NCBI GenBank assembly: GCA_004325065.1
Contig: PITI01000354.1
Span: 1 to 13,849, forward strand
From: Hamiltosporidium magnivora
Taxonomy: Eukaryota > Microsporidia > Dubosqiidae
Reading direction: 5' to 3'
Length of the DNA: 13,849 bases
Every line of letters starts with the position of its first letter. Within the stretch, counting starts at the first letter, position 1. Positions 1 through 6,958 of this stretch are shown here, piece after piece. The notes beneath the pieces are model-generated. The model made no database searches. It was not told the DNA's origin and saw nothing but the letters and a program-made list of their open reading frames with translations. Both the position numbers and the translations under genes were made by a program.

Positions 1-1122
1 TTCTATTCATATGAAATTTCGCACGTTTAAACTAATAATATTAGAAATTACAGCTTACATATGGTAATGGTAATATAAAACGTGTGAAGCTTAGCCTTGC
101 CTATTCAGTTTTGAAGAGCCGAAATTTAGGAGATTTAAAAACACATACTTTTTAAAGAAACAGAAAGGCTTAATAGATGATTATATTTGCTGATTTTACA
201 TCGCTAGGTTTAGATTGATTCAATGTAAGTCGTCGCAATATATCATAACCAGAAGTCTATTCGGTTAAGGCTCTTGGGTTGTGTGAAAAAGGCTGTTTTT
301 CTCAAGAAAAGACAATGTGAGGTGTGACTTGCGATTCCATTCTATTAAAGTACCTTCAAGAACCTTTGATGCTTCACTCATTAAATGGGCTTTACCCACC
401 TTTCAGATGAAAATTTTTAGATACTTGGTATCTTAGGGATACCAATGAAGCTCGGTGATGCCTTTTTCAGAAATAAAAGCAAAAACAGCGTTAATGCATT
501 ACAATTGCATCAAATATTACACTTAACAATGACCTTAATTAAATTAAAAACTTCGAAAAATATTTTATCAATTATCGATATTTAGAGCAAATTAAGTAAA
601 TTTTTATATTTCTGTAAATATCAAGTTATTCACTTAAAATTAAAATTTAGGACTATAAAGTTACAGAAAATTTTAAAGAAACAATTTATAATTATTGACA
701 CTTAAAAATTTTATGAATTTAAATCCTGTGTCATAAAATAGTATCTATCTGGGCGTTTTCAAAAGTATAACACTTTATTTTTAAAGAAGCAGAGATTTTA
801 ATAAAAAAATAAATTGTTTTAAACGTAGAATATTGACATGTTTGTTGTTTTTCTAGACCAATTTCTAGTTTTTAATCTTCAAAATCCACGTTTAATATTT
901 ACAATATATCATTTTGATGCTGTTATTCGAATAATGCAAGTAAAAGGTTTTCTTCTATGATATTTTTATCTCGCATTCAACATAGATCAAATATTTTATC
1001 TTATAATTTCGCAATCTGTAACTGTTTTATCTAAAAATCCCTTTTTTATAAAACTAATTTAATTAATTAAGGAAAAAATATTTTTATGAAAATTATAAAA
1101 GACTGATCTATTTGCCCCATAG
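1..1122. other. Intergenic, no gene seen; first ~500 bases less AT-rich
   Basis: No intact frame of convincing length is present. The first ~520 bases are visibly less AT-rich than the rest. A plus-strand frame around 254-412 reads as coding-like text broken by TGA, which could be an old gene or transposon relic, but I cannot assign a family. From about 520 to 1110 the DNA is simple AT-rich spacer that must hold the promoter of the downstream gene; I see no defined promoter element. Confidence 0.5.
1115..1122 (+). promoter_or_regulatory. C-rich start-proximal motif (CCCC) before the 1123 gene
   Basis: CCCC lies at 1115-1118, four bases before the ATG at 1123, in otherwise A/T-dominated sequence (GCCCCATAG then ATG). 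Microsporidian genes are known to carry CCC- or GGG-like motifs close to the start codon. The paralog at 6959 has a related CACCATAAA in the same place. This supports the start choice and, weakly, the microsporidian assignment. Confidence 0.5.
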
Positions 1123-2424
1123 ATGCGCATAGTATGTTACTTCGACAAAAAAAATACATTTTTATTTTACATATTTATAGTCGTATGTCTATCATCAAGA
1201 ATTTTATCCAGTCATTATAATATTGATGAATATAGAGACCTCTTTGTAAAAAAATCGCTTGATTTATATTATAAAAAAACGAAGGGACTGGCATCTTTGC
1301 CTAGAGCTGTTGATTATACATTTTTATTCTGCTACGATAGCCAGATCGAAGCCTTTGCTAATGTATTATCAAATAATTTACAAGGAAAACCCTCCAATAA
1401 CTACGAAATTAATATTAATATACCAAATAGCAAGTCTACAGGAAATAACGAGCGTATAAAGTTGAAGTTATTTAGCATAAATCGAAAAAATAATAACACA
1501 TGGTCTATATCTAGCATTAATTCTAAGAATAATTATCAAAAGAAAATTCAAAGTAAATGTCATATTTTTGCTTTTAAAAATAATTTCAAAATATTTTTAG
1601 ATAAGCTATTTCGAATACATAAATGCATAGGAGTTATCACGCGCAGATTCAATAATTTCAATAACCATTTCGTTTCAATAGAAGATACCGGCAAAGGCAT
1701 ATCTAAGAAAATACCTAAGAGGTATCTAAGTGATTCTATAGATATTTGGCTTAATTCGAAAAATGGCGTATGGATTAAGGTATTCAGTGAATCCGAAAAT
1801 TTCGATAAGAATATTGATAAAGATAAAATGATAGAAATTTTTAAAACTACTCATCGGGAAATGCTCTGTTTCTCACATTTGACTTACACATTATATATTA
1901 TTGATAGGATTGATTTAGAATTAAACGATGGTACATACAGAAAGAAAGTCTTAAAGAGAAGCATCATAAATCGGTACATGATTTCATTTCATTCTACACT
2001 ACCTAATATTACGAATGAAACAAGAGTATCTTTTCTAGAAAAAACTTTCAAATATAATTCTTATTTTTTCGTAACAGAATTCGAATATTTATATTCAAGT
2101 AGAAAGTCTGATGATCCAGAATACAAATTTAAACTTTTACTTAAATTTTCTTCCTTTACATTTGGATTCAATTTTAATTGGTATATTACTAAACATCCAT
2201 TTAAGCGGTATGACCCCGATTCTTTATATTACATTTACGTAATAGCAGGGAAAATTTCTGATATACTTAAAATTTTGCCAAATTCAACACGAAATTTTTT
2301 CAGAATAGAAAGGGCAATTACTATAGTGTCTTATTCGAATTTCGATAACATCGGAGATTTCCAAAACCCCGATCGAAATTTTACATTACAGCAATTATTT
2401 GATTATTTGGTATTCAAAAGATAG
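1123..2424 (+). CDS. Predicted secreted protein, lineage-specific paralog family (copy 1)
   Basis: This is a single-exon gene of 433 codons with an ATG start preceded by CCCC, and it is the best-supported coding region with its paralog at 6959-8266. I do not recognise a known domain. Residues ~12-24 form a hydrophobic stretch (FLFYIFIVVCL) followed by SSRILSS, which looks like a cleavable signal peptide, so secretion is likely. No second clear membrane segment and no C-terminal HDEL-type retention signal is seen; the protein ends in LVFKR. Blocks shared with the paralog: IDEYR with FVKKSLD (~34-47), Cys70, KPSNNY (~89-94), FVSIEDT (~183-189), KKIPKRYLS (~195-203), WIK and FSESE (~217-225), TEFEYLYS (~318-325), FNFNWY (~349-354), YIYVIAG (~370-376) and QLFD with LVFKR at the end. 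The mature part is rich in Asn, Lys, Ile and aromatic residues. The function is unknown; a host-facing secreted role is inference only. Confidence 0.9.
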   Translation: MRIVCYFDKKNTFLFYIFIVVCLSSRILSSHYNIDEYRDLFVKKSLDLYYKKTKGLASLPRAVDYTFLFCYDSQIEAFANVLSNNLQGKPSNNYEININIPNSKSTGNNERIKLKLFSINRKNNNTWSISSINSKNNYQKKIQSKCHIFAFKNNFKIFLDKLFRIHKCIGVITRRFNNFNNHFVSIEDTGKGISKKIPKRYLSDSIDIWLNSKNGVWIKVFSESENFDKNIDKDKMIEIFKTTHREMLCFSHLTYTLYIIDRIDLELNDGTYRKKVLKRSIINRYMISFHSTLPNITNETRVSFLEKTFKYNSYFFVTEFEYLYSSRKSDDPEYKFKLLLKFSSFTFGFNFNWYITKHPFKRYDPDSLYYIYVIAGKISDILKILPNSTRNFFRIERAITIVSYSNFDNIGDFQNPDRNFTLQQLFDYLVFKR

Positions 2425-2570
2425 AAATAGAGTGGAATTTTATATATTCAATATATGAATACGAATATATTTCTCCATAATAGAAAACTTTTGAATAAAT
2501 TTTTGTTTTGAATTTCTGTTTTACATTGCTTAATATTGGTTAAATTTCCTTTTATTCATGTTTCTAGTGT
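2425..2570 (+). repeat. 3' flank block shared with the paralog (copy at 8267-8390)
   Basis: Ordered short matches follow both stops: ATTTCTCCATAA versus ATTTCTTCATAA, then identical TTTTACATTGCTT (2519-2531 and 8350-8362, at +95 and +84 from the stops), then TTTCTAGTG versus TTTCAGTG (2561-2569 and 8382-8389). Similarity then fades. This places the 3' edge of the duplicated unit about 120-145 bases after the stop. Confidence 0.55.
2494..2499 (+). terminator. Possible polyadenylation signal AATAAA after the 1123 gene
   Basis: AATAAA begins 70 bases after the stop codon, at a sensible distance for 3' end formation. In DNA this AT-rich the hexamer is frequent by chance, so the only added support is a similarly placed AATAAA after the paralog. 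Confidence 0.3.
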
Positions 2571-2673
2571 TTTTTTATGCACAGGCATATTCTTTGGGTA
2601 TTATCATATGTAGTAGATATTTCGGTTTAAATATGATCGGTAATGAAAAAAAGTTTAAGATTAGACATTCTAA

Positions 2674-2784
2674 ATGCTCCTTTTATATTTGGTAGTGTAT
2701 TCTCAAGTTCATGATTTTAATAACTTTAATTTAATCAAGTTGCATAATTTGAATAAAGATAGTAAAAATATTAATTCGATTTAG
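2674..2784 (+). CDS. Hypothetical 36-residue ORF with signal-peptide-like start
   Basis: An ATG opens a 36-codon frame ending in TAG. The first nine residues are almost entirely hydrophobic (MLLLYLVVY), followed by polar, Asn- and Lys-rich sequence. This is the pattern of a signal peptide followed by a short mature part, or of a truncated relic of a longer secreted gene. There is no C-rich motif directly before the ATG, and a TAA lies immediately upstream in frame. No family is recognised, and chance is a real alternative at this length. Confidence 0.15.
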   Translation: MLLLYLVVYSQVHDFNNFNLIKLHNLNKDSKNINSI

Positions 2785-3104
2785 TAACCTCTTTTATATT
2801 TCATGCATGCATTTGATTTTTTCCTAACTTCAAATATAATTTTCTAATTTAGTATTTTTAAGATAGAAATTTTTACATTTTCTATTGTTCTGAATATTTG
2901 ATTTACAAAAATTTCATGATAAAGAAACATTCCACAAAGGCTGGATATTCTTAAGTTTTCTATCTGAAATCGGACTTATTGATAAAATTTTACTAAGTTT
3001 TTTGTCAAACAGAGGAAATTTTCTTTTTAATATCCTTAAACTTGGCGAATAGAGATCCATTAATCTTGTTCTTCAGTATAGATAAAAGAATTTTGAAAAA
3101 CAGA

Positions 3105-3421
3105 ATATGATTGCCGATGTTTTTATGCCTACCCGGTTTATTTTTACCCTGCCATATTTACTAATCTGGGGGATAAAATAAAGATTAGAATCATCAACAG
3201 TACTGCAGCCGTGCAGGAGCCCTTTTCGCCTTCTGTTATACCGCCCATCAGTCTTTTTATAGTGGTTTTGTCTACATTTTCGGGTTTAGTAACAAGGTGT
3301 TAAAGGTTGAGTTGTTAGCCCTACGCCAAACCCGGAGAATTGGTCCCTTTTATTCGCCACTTACGACAAGCAGAGAATATTTCCAGCCAATTATGCTCCC
3401 GGGATGGTGGGGAAAAGGATA
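3105..3421 (-). mobile_element. GC-rich fragment resembling the 5' leader of an RTE-like non-LTR retrotransposon
   Basis: This is an island of clearly higher GC with sharp edges in AT-rich DNA. Read on the minus strand it contains GCTTGTCGTAAGTGGCGAAT followed by AAAAGGGAC, then GGGCTAACAACTC, ACCTTGTTACTAAACCC, GACTGATGGGCGG, CTCCTGCACGGCTGCAG and ACCGGGTAGGCATAAAAAC. From memory, a GTCGTAAGAGGCGACTAAAAGGGA leader followed by such blocks is common in arthropod genomes ahead of RTE-type LINE ORFs. The order of blocks here fits that leader up to near the ORF start, where the similarity stops, so this is a fragment with no coding part. It contains no long ORF. The family assignment rests on recall of the motif, not on a search. 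Other explanations are a different LINE clade or a SINE that borrowed the leader. Confidence 0.5.
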
Positions 3422-4372
3422 AAAATAGACAGGTATTAAGAAAAAAAGTCGGATATTGATTCTCAATATGTGATAAAGCAAATAAAAATTCGTGAATTTA
3501 GATTTTAAAAAACAGCTTAGAAACTAGATGAACCTTTTTTTCAAATGGTGGTTAAGTTTTATTTTTTATCTGCGGTTTTTTTAATTTAACTGTAATTTAG
3601 ACATTATAAATAAAACTTTTTTTTCTAAATTTTAATTCATCAAAACCTTAAAGTTAAAAAAAGCTGCAATAATATAGAAAACACTGTGACTGTACCATTT
3701 CTTCTCTTGAATTTTCTCCAACGAAATTTACGTAGATATATAGGCCACAAAAATATCAAGTTTGTTTATATATTTATAATTTTCCGTTAATTCTCACATA
3801 CAGCGTTTTCTTGAAAGTTGTAGAAGCCAAGTGTACGATATTATTATCAGAATGTCTTTGTGTGCGAACTTAAAAACTTTATAAAACCCCTGATTTAAAC
3901 AAAATTTTAGAAAAAATAATCGGGTCTTTACTGCAAAAATTTAATTGCAGGGATCCTCTAGAAATTTGCAAAAATTACTAAATTATGTAATTTGTTCTGC
4001 TCCACTTGTTTTAAAATATCTAGAATCGGAAATTTCAAAATCCACCTTTTCTCATTATATTTTCTGCTGTGTTTACCAAGGTTGATGTTTATTGAATGAA
4101 TAAGAAAAAACAATTTTTGTATTTTTAATATAGTTTAACCACAAAAAAACAGGAATTTCTATGTTTAATAACCTCTCATGAGGCATCCAGATAAAAAGTA
4201 TCTTCAATAAAGACAGGCTCTATCATCAAAATTAAAGAGTTTGCTAATCAATGCGACTACTAAGTTCTTTCTTCAAGAGGAAAGGTTTATTTGTGAATTA
4301 CTTTGGTTCATTTGTTACCTTTCTGCCTCATTTGGGTTTTCGAATAGAATATAATTTTATATTTTATAAGGA
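3422..4372. other. AT-rich spacer, no gene seen
   Basis: No convincing frame is present. A plus-strand frame at about 4185-4345 stays open for some 40 codons after one early stop and lies directly upstream of the LINE relic. It could be more of the same element, but I see no diagnostic residues such as the expected Cys/His cluster. Confidence 0.4.
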
Positions 4373-5114
4373 AATCCAATAACCCAATATCAAGTAGTAG
4401 AATACTACACTATGCCTTGTTGATATTTTACTAAATTATTTTATTTCATTGTTCTGTAAAAATAAATAAATTTGAACAACACAGGCCAAGAAACTTTTGA
4501 TAACATGTGTGCAGATATAAGAGTGGACACCAAAATAAAAACGGATGCCAAATTTGGATAATAGACCCAAAATTTTATTTTAGATATAAGTAAAAAGAAG
4601 ATAAAACACATTGAATTATTAATTACTTCCCGTGATTCACTTAAAACGGTTGAAACCGAAAACCAACTAAGTATGTCTTGTGTGCCAATAAATTGGTTCT
4701 TATTTATATGCATAATGTAGAGATAGTTTCTTATGTGATGGCTTGGGACGGAGTTTTGACAAAATACCTAAATCATACCTCAAAATACTGTAAATACCAA
4801 TGAACATAGAAGAATACATTCGATATAATATGCTTAAAAAGATTTTCAAAACAATTTTCTTTGATCGACGAAGAGGAGTTGAGTCGAAACGAAATGCCGA
4901 AGAGAGTTTGAAAAGTTCGGAGATGGAAGTTATTGAGATATCTGAGGTGCAAGAGGAACTAATACGTCTTTTAAGAAAATGAAAACCGAGGAAGATGCTG
5001 TTAAAAATCAAAAAAAGCATAACACCTCATATTTCAGAAGAAGGATCCACATTAGATGAACCGACAATACAAATAAACAAAGAATCGGATTTAGAAGGAG
5101 AAACTTTTTGGTAA
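4373..5114 (+). pseudogene. Decayed C-terminal end of an RLE-type LINE (R4/Dong-like), endonuclease domain
   Basis: No single frame is open, but reading across frames gives one ordered protein tail. Frame A (4373-4717) has stops TAA TAG at 4559-4564 and carries CADIRVDTKIKTD, then FILDISKKKIKHIELLITS and DSLKTVETENQ. Frame B (4711-4800) carries VMAWDGVLTKYLN. Frame C (4800-4979) begins MNIEEYIRYNMLKK and contains FDRRRGVESKRNAEES. After that the text hops frames again, with a charged acidic tail ending at the TAA at 5112-5114. The pattern D, then hydrophobics ending in IE, then IT, then a TVE-type helix, then WDG and RRRG, matches the restriction-like endonuclease end of R4/Dong-like LINEs. 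The Asp of the central D and the Glu of the IE pair seem kept. The PD segment is lost at the double stop. At least three frame changes plus stops mean it is dead. The upstream limit is uncertain; 4463 onward is the firm part. Confidence 0.75.
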
Positions 5115-5347
5115 AATAGCTAGAAGAAATATATAAAAATGATAAAAAAAAGTTTTCCCTCAGAATTGCATTAAATTAAAAAAAACATTGTTTGCGTTAT
5201 TTGTTCCAAAACTCACACAAATAGCCGTAAAATAATAATATTTCAAAATAATGTGAAGTTAATAGAAGTAAAAAACAAAATAAATATAAAATAAAACAGA
5301 AATATAATAAGAGATATAAGACTCCATTAAAAATAGTTTAATTACTT
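5115..5347. other. Probable 3' UTR remains of the LINE relic, then AT-rich DNA
   Basis: The stretch is A-rich on the plus strand (several A runs, AAATAAAATAAAACAG-like text near 5280-5300), as expected after a LINE coding end. I see no clear poly-A tail, short-repeat tail or target-site duplication that would fix the element's 3' boundary. Confidence 0.35.
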
Positions 5348-5641
5348 ATGATACTTCGTAAGACATTTTTCAACAATGCGCTCTTTCTTTAGAAATATGC
5401 TAAACAAATAATCACCATCATACTCAGAGATCGTCTAAACACTAGCCTAGAAAATCAGCATATGTTTTTTCTTGGTATTTTTGTTTACATCAAAGCGATT
5501 TTCAAGAGTAACAAGATATTAAGGGAAAAACTCGATTTTGTTATACGGAACATCCAAATTTCTTTTAATTATACAAATATACTTGTTTCTACCCGACCTA
5601 CGTATTTTTTGCCTCTATCACTTTCCTTTGTACTTATCTAG
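5348..5641 (+). pseudogene. Possible decayed gene, one in-frame TAG, unrecognised
   Basis: An ATG at 5348 starts a frame of 97 codons before the TAG at 5639-5641, broken only by a TAG at 5390-5392 (codon 15). After that stop it is open for 82 codons, with mixed residue use: RDRLNTSLENQHMFFLGIF, then KAIFKSNKILREKLDFVIRN, then a hydrophobic end. The base composition is less A/T-extreme than in the flanks, which favours former coding. I recognise no family and see no relation to the two secreted paralogs. About one such open run is expected by chance in the window, so this remains weak. Confidence 0.3.
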
Positions 5642-5655
5642 TACTTTTAAGTACT
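5640..5655. repeat. Short inverted repeat AGTACTT-TT-AAGTACT
   Basis: Two perfect 7-base arms are separated by two bases and overlap the TAG at 5639-5641 that closes the frame above. It could form a small hairpin or be a transposon footprint, but a 7-base arm can easily be chance. Confidence 0.35.
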
Positions 5656-6029
5656 GCTAAATTGCTGAAGATTGCAACAAAATGTTTACAAATGGGTTTC
5701 AGTTTTATAAATATGTTTCCATCGAACACCGAGCCTTAACAAAAAAATTGATATCCTAAAATTTATATATTTCTGTTGGTATCATTAAGCCTATATAGTT
5801 TTATTTTTATAGTATGTAATAGGCAAATTAATTTATAGATACAAAAATTATTTATTCAGAAGACAAAATAATTGTGAAAAGGGTTATGCCATCTGATATT
5901 AATTCAGTTTCATGTTTATTTAGCTACTCATTATAATACACATTCGTTACAGACCAATAATTTCCTTATTTTCCATCAACACAATACTACCGGGGTTATA
6001 AACTAATAAAAATCCGGTAGGTTTGAGTA
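5642..6029. other. AT-rich spacer with a GC-rich inverted repeat near its end
   Basis: No gene is seen. The only structured part is the CTACCGG / CCGGTAG pair at 5987-6020, listed separately. Confidence 0.4.
5987..6020. repeat. Inverted repeat CTACCGG...CCGGTAG
   Basis: Perfect 7-base, GC-rich arms (5987-5993 and 6014-6020) flank a 20-base AT-rich loop, in DNA where CCGG is rare. It lies just before the open frame at 6030-6284. It may be a stem-loop in a transcript, the remains of terminal inverted repeats, or a binding site. No function can be assigned. Confidence 0.45.
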
Positions 6030-6284
6030 GGTATTTGCCAAGGCGTTAAAAAAAGAAAAAAATTGAAGAAATTATTTTTTAAAACATGTTTATTGAGGAT
6101 ATTAACAAATAAAGGTTTTAAATTTCAAGTATCAATTTCTTTATTGCTTTATTCAGATTATTTATTGCGTTGTATCCAAGATTTGCGTGCTAATAATGAA
6201 AGAGCTCATGATATAAAACTTTTCAAAAGCACGGCTCTTGAACAAATATTCGTGTATGTGGCAGTACAGAATATCAAACTTTAA
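6030..6284 (+). CDS. Unrecognised 84-codon open frame without ATG (possible relic)
   Basis: The frame is open from just after a TAG at 6027-6029 to the TAA at 6282-6284 and has no in-frame ATG; a TTG at 6063 is the only start-like codon. Residue use in the second half looks coding-like (SDYLLRCIQDLRANNERAHD, then IKLFKSTALEQIFVYVAVQN), with Lys-rich text at the front (KKRKKLKK). The frame just upstream also reads like protein (KNPVGLSRYLPRR), which hints at a frameshift within an older, longer gene. No family is recognised. Chance cannot be excluded at this length. Confidence 0.25.
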   Translation, partial: GICQGVKKRKKLKKLFFKTCLLRILTNKGFKFQVSISLLLYSDYLLRCIQDLRANNERAHDIKLFKSTALEQIFVYVAVQNIKL

Positions 6285-6958
6285 ATAAATCCGACGATTC
6301 TTTTTGGAATAAAGAAGTAGTTTACATGACTTATATTTTAAACAACCATAAACAACGTTATTTCTTTGAGATAGACAAATTTATATTTTTAAAAATAAAT
6401 TGTAAACCATCAGTATTTAGACAAAGTTACTCTATTTTTTTTTCTAAAATGTATGTATGTAAACAAAAAAAACTTCATTTAGAATCGTAATATATGCTTG
6501 TATAATTATATAAAAACATAAATGTTAGTTAGTTTAAATTTAATTCTTAGATTAATTTTCATCGATCAAATATTAAAGAGTTAAAATACAAAATTTACGT
6601 ATCTTTTCGATATAAACTTGCGTTTATATATATAAAATAGATCAAGGAGAAACATATTTGTGTTAATGCATGTAAAATATCATATTCTCAGTTTTTTCCT
6701 GACATAAATTAGTTTAGTATTTTATCTAAGTTTGTTTAACTAATTATCTCAAATTGCTTCTATATGCCGAAAAGAATACACAATGTCCTTTGTTATACCA
6801 TATTTTGATCTCTGAACAAGCATATTTGTGTATATTTTTATCAGAAATTTAGATAGTAGCCATTTTTATATTTGAATCTCCTTTTTGAGAGATTAATCTA
6901 TTAATTACAAAAAAATAGGTTGATAAAACATTCGAGCAAAATTTTTAATCACCATAAA
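6285..6958. other. AT-rich spacer upstream of the second secreted-protein gene
   Basis: No gene is seen. It contains long T and A runs and TATATATA-like text near 6625-6640. It must hold the promoter of the 6959 gene, but I see no upstream block clearly shared with the 1123 gene. The duplicated unit therefore appears to begin close to the ORF on this side. Confidence 0.45.
6950..6958 (+). promoter_or_regulatory. C-rich start-proximal motif (CACCATAAA) deciding the 6959 start
   Basis: CACC at 6950-6953 sits five bases before the ATG at 6959, matching the spacing and flanking text of GCCCCATAG before the ATG of the first paralog. The frame is open further upstream to a TTG at 6920, but the paralog has no counterpart to those 13 residues. 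Confidence 0.45.

Larger units (their letters stand above)
2425..3104. other. Gene-poor AT-rich spacer with tiny open frames
   Basis: The first ~145 bases are related to the 3' flank of the paralog gene (shared TTTTACATTGCTT at 2519-2531 and 8350-8362). The rest holds only two small plus-strand frames. One is a 36-codon ATG frame at 2674-2784 starting MLLLYLVVYSQ. The other is a 52-codon frame without Met at 2894-3052, ending NILKLGE. Either could be a relic of a small secreted gene, but runs of this length are common by chance here. Confidence 0.4.

Noticed and set aside
1259..1459. 66-codon plus-strand frame inside the first gene
   Set aside because: It is an out-of-frame shadow of the 433-residue gene, starts at a non-ATG codon and shares nothing with the paralog in that frame.
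4441..5020. Two minus-strand frames of 90 and 106 codons
   Set aside because: They lie antisense to the LINE endonuclease relic. The plus strand carries recognisable ordered motifs, so the minus frames are its shadow.
6600..6640. TATATATA-like stretch as a TATA box for the 6959 gene
   Set aside because: It lies more than 300 bases upstream and such stretches are frequent throughout this AT-rich DNA.
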